A DNA stretch of 45,140 nt from Ruminococcus turbiniformis (GTDB taxonomy: Bacteria > Bacillota > Clostridia > Lachnospirales > Lachnospiraceae), in contig NZ_JAJEQX010000030.1 in assembly GCF_020687545.1 (NCBI RefSeq), forward strand, positions 1 to 45,140, written 5' to 3'. The notes below the pieces were generated by a model, which did not search any database, was not told where the DNA came from, and worked only from the letters and a program-made list of their open reading frames with translations. Both the position numbers and the translations under genes were made by a program. Shown piece by piece: positions 16,174 to 24,109 of this stretch (positions within the stretch are counted from its first letter, which is position 1; every line of letters begins with the position of its first letter).

Positions 16174-16905
16174 ATGCTCACTAATATAGATCTGAACAAA
16201 ATGAACCGGCTGATGGAAGAAAACAGGGAGGCAAAGCAGATTATCTCCCAGCTTCTGGAAAACCATCACACCACCGTCTCTATGATTGCGCACGAAATAC
16301 GCAACCCGCTCACGCTTGTATCGTCTTCGCTTCAGATCATCGAAGCCCAGCATCCAGAAGTGAAGGAATTTTACAACTGGAATCAGACGATGGAGGACGT
16401 CCATTTCATGTGCAGTCTGCTGAACGAGCTTTCCACATTCAACAACAGCAGTACACTGCACTATTCTGTATTTTCAATTGAGAAACTGATCAAAAATGTT
16501 GCCGTTTCATTTGCTATTTCTCTTGATTCGGAAAATTCTGCTATCCGCTTTTCATCAAAAATAGCATCCGGTATGGGTGATTATACCGGTGATAAAATCA
16601 AACTCGAAAGAGTTCTGCTTAACCTTCTGAAGAATGCAAGGGAAGCAGTAAACTCTGACGGTATTATCAGCCTCTCCGCTAACAGAAATAATGACAATAT
16701 TGTAATCCAGTGTACAGACAACGGATGCGGGATATCTGCCGAAATCATCAATAAAATCTTTGATCCGTTCGTCACCTACAAAGAGAACGGCACAGGTCTT
16801 GGACTTTCCTCATCAAAACGTATTGTGGAGGCACACGGCGGAAGTATTTCCGCAGAATCCTCGGATGACAAAGGTACTGTTTTTACTGTCACACTGCCGA
16901 TATAA
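16174..16905 (+). CDS. Soluble orphan sensor histidine kinase
   Basis: 243 aa, the bare catalytic core of a histidine kinase. An N-terminal coiled segment of about 30 residues leads to the H-box MIAHEIRNPLTLVSS (phosphoacceptor H40), the N-box LLNLLKNAREAVN (about 148-160), G1 DNGCGIS (182-188), the F-box IFDPFVTYKENG and G2 GTGLGLSSSKRI (206-217). No transmembrane helix or recognisable sensor domain is present, and no response regulator gene lies in the window. It may phosphorylate a distant regulator, for example a sporulation or phosphorelay protein (inference). Transcribed on the plus strand, divergent from the HIT-sigma pair and convergent with the rhomboid gene. Confidence 0.9.
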   Translation: MLTNIDLNKMNRLMEENREAKQIISQLLENHHTTVSMIAHEIRNPLTLVSSSLQIIEAQHPEVKEFYNWNQTMEDVHFMCSLLNELSTFNNSSTLHYSVFSIEKLIKNVAVSFAISLDSENSAIRFSSKIASGMGDYTGDKIKLERVLLNLLKNAREAVNSDGIISLSANRNNDNIVIQCTDNGCGISAEIINKIFDPFVTYKENGTGLGLSSSKRIVEAHGGSISAESSDDKGTVFTVTLPI

Positions 16906-16946
16906 GCAGATCTTCCTTATTTACTTATATATTCACGGTTATTTGC

Positions 16947-17537
16947 TCATACGGTTCTTTTTCTGCGGTACAGAACAGCCGCCAGGATAAATCCGCATAT
17001 CAGACCGCCAATATGTGCCTCGTTGTTTACCTCACTGCTGGTCAGGCCGAAGTACAGACTTAAAAGAATCATAAATATCATTCCACGTCCTGAAAGCCGT
17101 CCTATCCGTCCGCGGTTTGCAATTACCACATAGAAAAGAGCTCCCATAAGTCCGAATACAGCTCCCGAAGCACCTGCTGAGACAACATTTTCTCCTGTTG
17201 ACATATTGATAAAAAGTGAAAGCAGATTTCCCGTAATTCCGCTTCCGAAATAAATGATAAGGAATTTTACTTTTCCTGTCTCCAGCTCCAGATTCCATCC
17301 CAGGGCTCCGAGCATAACCATATTATTCAGAAGATGTGTGATCCCGAAATGTAAAAACATACTGGTGAAAATCCGGTAATATTCCTGCCCTTCTACTATC
17401 GCCGGCTCATACATCGCTCCATGGTTCATCATAAAATAGGTGTCTTCCGGATCTCCTATCAGCAGCATAATAAAAAATACTGCTGCATTTGCTATAATCA
17501 GAACCGTTGTACACATCGCTTCCGGTTTCTGTCTCAC
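16947..17537 (-). CDS. Rhomboid family intramembrane serine protease
   Basis: 196 aa, six-TM rhomboid core. Motifs are FTSMFLHFGITHLLNNM (the H..N region), SAGASGAVFGLMGAL with the catalytic Ser in GASGA, and the catalytic His in NNEAHIGGLICGFIL. The start is a GTG at 17537 with AAGGTGA upstream. Rhomboids cut transmembrane helices of client proteins. It lies only 36 bp after the last Tad-cluster gene on the same strand, with no terminator between, so it is probably expressed with the pilus operon; a role in pilus or surface-protein maturation is inference. Confidence 0.92.
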   Translation of the reverse strand: MRQKPEAMCTTVLIIANAAVFFIMLLIGDPEDTYFMMNHGAMYEPAIVEGQEYYRIFTSMFLHFGITHLLNNMVMLGALGWNLELETGKVKFLIIYFGSGITGNLLSLFINMSTGENVVSAGASGAVFGLMGALFYVVIANRGRIGRLSGRGMIFMILLSLYFGLTSSEVNNEAHIGGLICGFILAAVLYRRKRTV

Positions 17538-17573
17538 GATAAATCACCTTTTCCGATTTTTATGATCTTTTTA

Positions 17574-18395
17574 TTATATCGGTCTTCCCGGTTTCTGTCC
17601 ATCCATTTCTGTAATCATATCTTCCCACTCTCCCCAGCGCCCTGTTTTTATTCTGTTTATCGCATGTTTTATCGGACTGTAAGATGATGATTTTTCCGCT
17701 ATCTTTTCCACATCCTGAGTTCTTTTGTATTTCGTTTTTCCGATAACACTGTCCTCCTCGTCTACTGAAAATAATACTGAATCGGGAATATTTTCCGCTC
17801 TTTCAGATCGATACTCTTCTTCTACTGATTTTCTTTCTTCTCTGCTTTCTTCCATAATCCTTTTTAGATCATACTGCTCTCTCATTGTCTCTTTATGCAT
17901 TTTGCAGACGAAAAAAATACTGTCCATATCATGATAATCCAGTTTTTTTACGAAATACTCTGTCATTTCATGGAATGATCTGCACAGAGTCTTTTCTCGG
18001 TATTGCTCCGGAACAGGAAGATAGCAGAATCTGTAATGCCCGCCTACCACAAAAATCAGTTCAGGAAAAATTAAAATTCCATCCGGATTCATCAGATGAT
18101 TCTTTACCTCAGCAACCGCATCCAGAAGTTCTTCTGTAAATCTTTCAATTTCCTGTTTTCCAATTTCATCATCTGCGTACCTTTTTTCCAGACTTATACC
18201 TCCATGTACACGATATGTATACCTGCTCTGTCCGTCTCTTCCCCCGGCTCTCATATTCAGAAAACCTGAAAGTACATTATTTTTCAGCATACTGACCTGA
18301 TAATTTTCTTCATATGGAATCGGAATATCAATATGAATATATGTATAATCCCATTCGTTTTCATACGAAACATTCAACTTTTTCACTCCATCCAT
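17574..18395 (-). CDS. DUF6382-like protein of the Tad cluster
   Basis: 273 aa, no signal peptide or TM segment. The N-terminal 160 residues match the pattern I associate with DUF6382 (YEENYQVSMLKNNVLSGFL, YRVHGGISLEKRY, LLDAVAEVKNHLMNPDGILIFPE, FCYLPVPEQ, FHEMTEYFVKKLDYHD). Larger relatives carry a C-terminal FHA domain; here a charged, probably disordered tail replaces it. The ATG overlaps the end of the upstream TadE-like gene by 13 nt. Function unknown; consistently found with Lachnospiraceae Tad operons, so a cytoplasmic regulatory or assembly role is possible. Confidence 0.6.
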   Translation of the reverse strand: MDGVKKLNVSYENEWDYTYIHIDIPIPYEENYQVSMLKNNVLSGFLNMRAGGRDGQSRYTYRVHGGISLEKRYADDEIGKQEIERFTEELLDAVAEVKNHLMNPDGILIFPELIFVVGGHYRFCYLPVPEQYREKTLCRSFHEMTEYFVKKLDYHDMDSIFFVCKMHKETMREQYDLKRIMEESREERKSVEEEYRSERAENIPDSVLFSVDEEDSVIGKTKYKRTQDVEKIAEKSSSYSPIKHAINRIKTGRWGEWEDMITEMDGQKPGRPI

Positions 18396-18763
18396 CTGAT
18401 CCTCTCTTCCGGTTTTACTATAAGCGACGTATGACTTACATTCACTTTCATTAAAGATTTGCTTGCAGATACTGACACTGTAACCTGATCTTCCGTCTTC
18501 TCTACTGCAACGTCTGTATCTGTCAGAAATATCAGTTTTCCATCTGTTCTCTGCCTGAAGAAGCCTTCCAGATCATAGTCCGCTGTCTGCCGCCGGACTG
18601 CCTGACTTCCCAGCACCGCCGTCTCAGCGGCAGCCCCGTTTATTACCGCTTTGTCGTGATAATAGAACACGGCATGCATGATCATGACAAACATCCAGAG
18701 AAACAGCGGAATAATATACGACATTTCAATAACGGAACTTCCTTTCACATATTTACATTCCAC
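18383..18763 (-). CDS. Short TadE-like pseudopilin
   Basis: 126 aa from GTG 18763 (GGGGGA upstream). A type III prepilin-like site is visible, YVKG/SSVIEM with Gly at -1 and Glu at +5. A single hydrophobic helix (SYIIPLFLWMFVMIMHAVFYY) and an exported domain of about 90 residues follow. TadE proteins are minor pilins needed for Tad pilus assembly and are cleaved by the TadV-type peptidase encoded just upstream (they overlap by 11 nt). Usual length for the family. Confidence 0.75.
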   Translation of the reverse strand: MECKYVKGSSVIEMSYIIPLFLWMFVMIMHAVFYYHDKAVINGAAAETAVLGSQAVRRQTADYDLEGFFRQRTDGKLIFLTDTDVAVEKTEDQVTVSVSASKSLMKVNVSHTSLIVKPEERIRWME

Positions 18764-19223
18764 AGATCATTCCCCCTATGTATGATACGGTGAGAAAAGG
18801 AATAAACGGAAAAGAAGACTTTCTGCTGAACTTTCTCACAATAAGAAGAAACGCAGAATACCCCGACGCCATAAGAAATGCCGCCATCAGAATCGACAGA
18901 ATATTCCAGAATCCGATCATTCCTCCCATAATCACTATAAGTATACTGTCTCCATACCCGAAAGCTTCCCCTGTTATCCTGCTGATTATAAGAAATATAA
19001 TTCCGACAGCTATGCCTCCGGCTGTCAGTATCGCAGAGAATTTTCCCGCACATAAAACCCCCGCCGCTGCCGGAAAGATTCCGGCCAGAAGAAATTCTAT
19101 TCTGACCTTTTTCCACCTGATATCCATAATCGAGAGAGCAATCATATATCCTGCAAATATGATCCGGCATATGGTTTCTCTATACTGTATCAGCAGTTCC
19201 GCTGCTTCTTTTACTTTGAGCAT
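18753..19223 (-). CDS. A24 family prepilin peptidase (TadV-like)
   Basis: 156 aa from ATG 19223 (AGGAGG 9 nt upstream; an alternative TTG three codons earlier is inside that spacing). Multi-pass membrane aspartic protease with the two catalytic Asp in IMDIRWKKV (about 33) and EAFGYGDSILI (about 90, GxGD motif). It lacks the N-methyltransferase domain of PilD, as in TadV/CpaA. It would process the Flp1 and TadE-type pilins of this cluster. Overlaps both neighbours by about 11-13 nt, indicating tight coupling. Confidence 0.88.
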   Translation of the reverse strand: MLKVKEAAELLIQYRETICRIIFAGYMIALSIMDIRWKKVRIEFLLAGIFPAAAGVLCAGKFSAILTAGGIAVGIIFLIISRITGEAFGYGDSILIVIMGGMIGFWNILSILMAAFLMASGYSAFLLIVRKFSRKSSFPFIPFLTVSYIGGMICGM

Positions 19224-20059
19224 CTGGAACAACCTCCTATTCCCGCCACATCCGATCTGTTAACTGCCCGGATGGTTCTCTTCAATCCGCTGCAGCTTAA
19301 TGAATTGTGATATCTTCTTCCATCCTCTGTAATATAGACTCCTGCCATTGCCTCTCCGAACACGCATTTTTCGCATGCATAATATATGCCGCCTCCGGCA
19401 TTTCTTATCTCTTTTAGCTCATCCGACGGAACAAATCTGATGGACAGCTGAAGATAGGAACAGTGGCAGTCTTCATGGTAAACGGCGCTGTTATCTGTAA
19501 TATATACAATTTGAGAGTCTTTCTCATCCGAATCATATCCCTTATATCCATTCCATGAACCAATGATAAATTCTTCCTTCAGTCTCGCCGAAATATTTCC
19601 AAAAACAGATATTGGCAGTCTGACTTTGTACTCTACGTTGATATGCATATTCCCGGTAATCGGAGAAACATAGGATTTCCAGCATGAAATACCTGAACTT
19701 CCTCCATCCAATATACTGCGCTCAATTCTCTCTGTCCCAATAAGCGAAACAATATCTGACTTAAGCTTTACAGTATTAAGTACAGGAATTACAGCCGTAT
19801 CTTCGGCCGCACTTTTTGCCGCATTCTGAGCTGCCCCTGAGATGCATATTTTTATGCTCTGAATCTCAAGTATCCAAATCAGACAGAGCGCTGCAAACAG
19901 AAACAGGGGGACTCCCAATGACGCCTCTACTGTAAGAACCGCTTTTTTCCATCTTTTCTTCTCTCGATACGCTCGCTGATATTCTTTTTCTTTTATCTCC
20001 GGTGCAGATGCCCCTCCTGATCGTGTTTGGGATGTATCTTTATTCAAATATATTCTCAT
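19211..20059 (-). CDS. TadE-like pseudopilin with C-terminal cysteine (zinc-ribbon-like) repeats
   Basis: 282 aa. A basic N-terminus of about 40 residues precedes a prepilin-like segment KKA/VLTVEASLGVPLFLF (Glu at +5) and one TM helix. The exported C-terminus has two copies of a C/H motif: VYHEDCHCSYL...YYACEKC and RRYHNSLSCSGL...GGCSRC. This pattern resembles short Ada-type zinc-binding modules. Start ATG 20059 has AAAGGA at a long spacing of about 12 nt. The first 20 codons lie inside a 166-bp inverted-repeat-bounded segment (19993-20158), and the frame stays open if that segment is inverted. Second-last pilin-type gene before the peptidase. Confidence 0.7.
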   Translation of the reverse strand: MRIYLNKDTSQTRSGGASAPEIKEKEYQRAYREKKRWKKAVLTVEASLGVPLFLFAALCLIWILEIQSIKICISGAAQNAAKSAAEDTAVIPVLNTVKLKSDIVSLIGTERIERSILDGGSSGISCWKSYVSPITGNMHINVEYKVRLPISVFGNISARLKEEFIIGSWNGYKGYDSDEKDSQIVYITDNSAVYHEDCHCSYLQLSIRFVPSDELKEIRNAGGGIYYACEKCVFGEAMAGVYITEDGRRYHNSLSCSGLKRTIRAVNRSDVAGIGGCSRCSK

Positions 20060-20158
20060 CGCAGCCGATTTTCCTTTCTATTTCCGTGGCATTATTGGTA
20101 AGTGAATTTCCGCATGAGGGATTGCGGACAGAAGGAAGGGCATCTGCACCGGAGATAA
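19993..20158. repeat. 21-bp perfect inverted repeats spanning the 5' end of a pseudopilin gene (candidate inverton)
   Basis: Arm 19993-20013 (TTATCTCC...GATGCCC) is the exact reverse complement of arm 20138-20158. Allowing one mismatch the arms extend to 26 bp (19993-20018 and 20133-20158). Both arms encode ASAPEI in the same phase: left arm on the minus strand in the current gene, right arm on the plus strand in a frame open from 20002. Inversion would replace the present N-terminus (MRIYLNKDTSQTRSGG) by about 46 other residues with hydrophobic stretches. No recombinase gene is in the window. Confidence 0.8.
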
Positions 20159-20193
20159 CTTTCCTTTTCCAGGTATTAAATCCACACTTCTCA

Positions 20194-21687
20194 CTACACA
20201 TATGCAAAACTCACAGGGAATTCATACGTAATTTCTCCAAATATTGATGTCTTATTATTCAGTTCCAGTTTTGAAAAACACTGATCTGCTTTTACATGGT
20301 TCAGTCCATGTTCTGAATCCAGATTTTCTTCGATTCGGTCCAACGCCCTCATCGCCGTATTTTCCTGGTCTTCGAGAAATAAAAACGCCCTGAGATATCC
20401 TTCATATGTAATTCCATCTTCATTATCCTGACCTTCGTTACTCTCTGAACCTTTTCCAAGAGTAAAAAGGGAAGAAAGCGACAACTGCCAATTTTCCGTA
20501 TTTTTTACCAGCGGAGCCTTTTTTCCAGACAGAAGCGTACGCAGATCCATCACACTCTCCCCCGCAGCCCAGGCCAGAAGAATAAGCTGTTTTAAAGCCT
20601 CGGAAAGCTGCGGCACTAAAAGAAGGGATGTAATCACTGCTGCAAGGGATGCCGCTTCTGACTGCTTTGAAGTATCACTGAAGAGATAGGCATAGTTAAG
20701 TGCCATTCTTATCAGAAATATCTTCATCAGAACTGACTCGAGATTCTCTTTATCTGACTGCTTTCCCGCAATGATATATTCCACCTCATATTTCAGAGAT
20801 CTGCTCCGATCCGAATCCGCACTGTTTATCCCTTCTCTTTCTGTTCCTGAATTCTCTGATTCTCCGCTTTCTGTTTTTCCTTTATCCATCGCTGCATTTG
20901 AGAACTGCTTCAGAATATACTCTCCAAACAGCAGTTTTTCCTCCGGGCCATTCATCCCCTGTCTGGAAGGAAATGTTCCTCTTCCGGTCTGAAGAGACCG
21001 GTTTGACGCCTGATCTTCAAGGCTGATCTGTAGTCCTGAAAGTTCCATCTCCTCCGGCAGTACAAGTGTCAGGATTCCGCTCTTTTCTATTTGTTCGAGA
21101 CATGTAAATGGATTCATATCCTCAATGGATCCGGAAGATTCTGAATCAATTTCGGCATCCGCTTCTTCTGAGGCTGATTTTATCTCTTTAACCTCATCGA
21201 GAATATTCTTTTCCTGCTCTTCCATCTCCCGGCCTTTTATTTCCTGATCCTCCCACTCAGATGCCAGACCTGTAAATTCTTTAATGAGACTGATCCCATA
21301 TCGTTCCTCCATATATTGGATTACCTGCTCCCTGAATGCCTGGCCGCCGTTGTCAGTCAGATACTGTATTGATGATACTTCATGTTCCAGCATGTTTCCG
21401 TTTTCATAGTAATGCAGCCGGCTGATAATCCGATCTTCACTGAATCCTTCCATCGCATAACTTCCATCTACAGCAAATATATGATAATCTTCCAGCAACT
21501 CTTTCTGATATTCTCCAAAGACAGAAAATATGGACCTGTCGGCTGTGAGTCGGCTCATATTTTTATGATTATGTACAGCCATTATCTCCAGAATGCCAAA
21601 TACAAACGATACGAGAAGTATAAATACAATACTGAGAAATGCCGTCACTTCGGCCTTGTACACGCTTCTTTTTTCAGCTCTGTCCAT
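20194..21687 (-). CDS. DUF5702-like Tad-associated minor pilin/TadG-type protein
   Basis: 497 aa. An N-terminal pilin-like segment (KAEVTAFLSIVFILLVSFVFGILEI, residues about 11-35) is followed by a large exported domain. The helix-rich middle contains two acidic low-complexity stretches (about 155-190 and 265-300), and a hydrophobic patch (AASLAAVITSLLLVPQL) lies near residue 350. Matches the DUF5702 proteins found in Firmicute Tad loci, which take the place of TadG; role at the pilus base or tip unproven. RBS AAAGGAA at long spacing before ATG 21687. Confidence 0.65.
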   Translation of the reverse strand: MDRAEKRSVYKAEVTAFLSIVFILLVSFVFGILEIMAVHNHKNMSRLTADRSIFSVFGEYQKELLEDYHIFAVDGSYAMEGFSEDRIISRLHYYENGNMLEHEVSSIQYLTDNGGQAFREQVIQYMEERYGISLIKEFTGLASEWEDQEIKGREMEEQEKNILDEVKEIKSASEEADAEIDSESSGSIEDMNPFTCLEQIEKSGILTLVLPEEMELSGLQISLEDQASNRSLQTGRGTFPSRQGMNGPEEKLLFGEYILKQFSNAAMDKGKTESGESENSGTEREGINSADSDRSRSLKYEVEYIIAGKQSDKENLESVLMKIFLIRMALNYAYLFSDTSKQSEAASLAAVITSLLLVPQLSEALKQLILLAWAAGESVMDLRTLLSGKKAPLVKNTENWQLSLSSLFTLGKGSESNEGQDNEDGITYEGYLRAFLFLEDQENTAMRALDRIEENLDSEHGLNHVKADQCFSKLELNNKTSIFGEITYEFPVSFAYV

Positions 21688-21810
21688 ATTTTCTGTACCG
21701 TTCCTTTCTTCTGTCCCTGTTTTTCTGCTCTTCCTGCCGCTCTTCTTTCCCTGACTTTATGCTCTCCTTCTCTTTCTCCAGTCCCTGTTTTTTCCTGCTT
21801 CCGCCTTTTC

Positions 21811-22032
21811 TCAGATTGATGAACTTTCAGATATAATCTTGTCAAAGATTGTATTGATCAGGTTGATAAGCTGGTTTTTAAAAATTAGAAGCAGCGCAAT
21901 CACAATTACAAGAATAAGAACAAGTTCTATCACCGTAATACCGGATAAATATCTCCGCTTCATAATAAAAACTCCTGCTTTTTCTTTTGTTGTTCTAATT
22001 TTGCTTTTTACAGTTGAAATTGCTTTTTCCAT
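21811..22032 (-). CDS. Flp1 family type IVb major pilin
   Basis: 73 aa from ATG 22032 (GGAGG 8 nt upstream), or 50 aa from an internal ATG at 21963 that also has AGGAG 8 nt upstream. The prepilin cleavage site is YLSG/ITVIEL (Gly -1, Glu +5), followed by a hydrophobic helix (VLILVIVIALLLIF) and a short amphipathic tail (QLINLINTIFDKI). The Flp1 subgroup is the major pilin of Firmicute Tad pili. The two starts give leaders of 31 or 8 residues; 8 is nearer the canonical short leader. Confidence 0.85.
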   Translation of the reverse strand: MEKAISTVKSKIRTTKEKAGVFIMKRRYLSGITVIELVLILVIVIALLLIFKNQLINLINTIFDKIISESSSI

Positions 22033-22070
22033 GTACTTTTCCTCCAGTTTTTGCCGTATTGTTCATTAAT

Positions 22071-23339
22071 TCATATCTGAATCGAGAAAAATGCCGGTAC
22101 AATCACAATTGCAAATACAATAATCAGCATCATAAACAAAGGAATCATCAACTTTGTTCCGGCTTCCTCTCCCAGTTTTTTTGCCAGATTTTTTCTGTCC
22201 TCAAACGCTTCCTCCGCCTCTCTTCCAAGCAGATCCGTCAGACCTTTTGATCCTTTTCTGAGGTTCTGCGAGAGCAGCATACCGAATTTCCGATAAGATG
22301 ATATTCCACACCGGATTCCGTAATTTTCATAACACTCTCCCTCCGGTGCGCCGCCCTGGATCTGATACATTGTACATATCATCTCATCATATGCCTTTCT
22401 TTTCCCTTTTCCTCTGTATTTTCTGTCATAGTCGTGGGCAATCAGAAACCATGCTCTTCGGACTGTCATACCAGCTCTGATATAGAGATTAAATTTGTTG
22501 ATAATCTGCGGATAATCCAGACGCATGAGGCATTCCGCTTTCTTCTGCTCCTCCTTTTTTCTCTGCGATGAGGAAACGATAATCATGCAGGATGCTCCTG
22601 CCCCAAGTACAATTATTCCAAAGGCTCTCATATCTGTCGCATATTTCCAGGTCACCTTTTTTCCTTCTATCTCACTCGGAAGGATCATATACTCTTCTGT
22701 TTTTGTCTCTTCATCAGATTTGCTGATCTGTTCTTTCAGTTCTTTTACCGTCTGTTCCGCTTCATCTGTTTCAGGAGGAAATACTTTTACACAAAACTCA
22801 TATACCGCTTCTTCCTCTCCGTATCTTAAATGAGCTGTGAGCATCACAATGACGCCTTCCCTGTCAATCTTTTCCGATCTTATATTTCCCTGTACGTCTA
22901 TTACGTCATAATTATCTGATTCCCACGAAACCAGAATTCCGCTGTCCGGTATTTCTCTTACAAGATCAAGATCGCTCTGCACATGATCCAGACTCTCATT
23001 CTCCCCGAGGATCAGTTTTTCCAGTCTTTCTCCCTCATTTCTGAATACCGCTGTAAGTTCTTCTCTGTCATACTCCTGTCCGGAGACTGTAATGTCGATC
23101 TTCTCTTTCTGCTCCCCGATCTGTACGTCCATCTGCCGGAGACTGTTCTCTCCCCGTTCTCCTCTTTCCAGAATAATCTGTCCATTATCATCTGTACTCA
23201 GCTGTCTGCTGTTATCCGTGACAAAAACAGCGGCAAAACAGATAAGCGTTCCAAATGCGGCAGCTCCGGCCTTTAAATACACGGGATTTTCCCAGAATTT
23301 CTTTTTCCGGAATCCCTGATTCTCTTTTGTCTTTTTCAA
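22071..23339 (-). CDS. TadC-like type II secretion F-domain platform protein
   Basis: 422 aa from a TTG start at 23339 (GAGG 8 nt upstream). One N-terminal TM is followed by an extracytoplasmic insert of about 180 residues (bacterial Ig-like wording: YDREELTAVFRNEGERLEKLI, ISWESDNYDVIDVQGNI-type). A second TM then precedes the T2SSF domain (QIINKFNLYIRAGMTVRRAWFLI... LRKGSKGLTDLL) and C-terminal TM IPLFMMLIIVFAIVIVPAFF. TadB/TadC form the inner-membrane platform turned by the TadA ATPase. The extracytoplasmic insert is unusual for TadC. Confidence 0.8.
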   Translation of the reverse strand: MKKTKENQGFRKKKFWENPVYLKAGAAAFGTLICFAAVFVTDNSRQLSTDDNGQIILERGERGENSLRQMDVQIGEQKEKIDITVSGQEYDREELTAVFRNEGERLEKLILGENESLDHVQSDLDLVREIPDSGILVSWESDNYDVIDVQGNIRSEKIDREGVIVMLTAHLRYGEEEAVYEFCVKVFPPETDEAEQTVKELKEQISKSDEETKTEEYMILPSEIEGKKVTWKYATDMRAFGIIVLGAGASCMIIVSSSQRKKEEQKKAECLMRLDYPQIINKFNLYIRAGMTVRRAWFLIAHDYDRKYRGKGKRKAYDEMICTMYQIQGGAPEGECYENYGIRCGISSYRKFGMLLSQNLRKGSKGLTDLLGREAEEAFEDRKNLAKKLGEEAGTKLMIPLFMMLIIVFAIVIVPAFFSIQI

Positions 23340-23350
23340 ATTTTTCGCCT

Positions 23351-24109
23351 CTAAACTTCAATGGAAATAATCTTTCTGCCAAGTCTGTATGCCGCTATAT
23401 ACACTGCGAGACATATGCTCATAATGGCTGTACCTGCCGGATTTCCATACAGAATTTCCAAAAATTCACCGAATGTCAGCTTCATATAAAGAATGACCGC
23501 AAAGGGAACGCCGCACATAATATCAAATTCCAGCTTTTTTGACGCAAGCATTGTCTGAATCTCTTTTTCCGTATCAATCTTATCGCTTATAATTCTGACC
23601 GCATTCCGGATAATGGATATACTGTCCCCTCCCGCTTTCTTTGCAGCTGTAAACACATTCACAAAGTTTTCCACATCCTCCTGCTCTGTCCGATAAGCAA
23701 ATTCTTCCAGAACGGATGATACCGGCATATTCATTTCAATCTGATGCGCCATTCTTCCGTATTCTTTTCGGATTCGCGTTTCTTCCCCATACATACTTCC
23801 GATATCTCTGTCTGCTTCCCTGATCGCATTTTCCACGGAATACCCGGCTTTAAGCGCAGAGGCAAGAGCCTGTATGCTATCCCTGAACTGAAGCCTGAAT
23901 TCCTGTTCCTTCTTCTTTGAAATATCCGCGACCCAGTCTTTCATATAAAAAATCCATATCGGTATAAAAACAGGAGCCAGTGCAAAAGATTCATAAAACA
24001 CATAGCTCATAAGTATACATACAGCCACTGTTTTCCCTATTCCGAACGCATACTCAGACTTTCTGATATCCTGCAGCCACAAGTTTTTCCCTGTTTTCGA
24101 GCTCACCAA
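23351..24109 (-). CDS. TadB-like type II secretion F-domain platform protein
   Basis: 252 aa with two N-terminal TM segments (about 28-60). The cytoplasmic T2SSF domain contains FRDSIQALASALKAGYSVENAIREA, MPVSSVLEEFAYRTEQEDVENFV and KKAGGDSISIIRNAV, with TM helices at the C-terminus (GVPFAVILYMKLTF, AIMSICLAVYIAAYRL). Pairs with the next gene as the pilus platform. The annotated start overlaps the TadA end by 56 nt; a start a few codons further in (GTG/TTG) is possible and no RBS clearly decides. Confidence 0.8.
   Translation of the reverse strand: MVSSKTGKNLWLQDIRKSEYAFGIGKTVAVCILMSYVFYESFALAPVFIPIWIFYMKDWVADISKKKEQEFRLQFRDSIQALASALKAGYSVENAIREADRDIGSMYGEETRIRKEYGRMAHQIEMNMPVSSVLEEFAYRTEQEDVENFVNVFTAAKKAGGDSISIIRNAVRIISDKIDTEKEIQTMLASKKLEFDIMCGVPFAVILYMKLTFGEFLEILYGNPAGTAIMSICLAVYIAAYRLGRKIISIEV

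Noticed and set aside
20002..20247. 81-codon plus-strand ORF opposite the pseudopilin start
   Set aside because: Not called as a gene in this orientation: it spans the intergenic inverted repeats, lacks its own RBS here, and its right end runs into the antisense of the DUF5702 gene. It is used only as evidence for the inverton reading frame.
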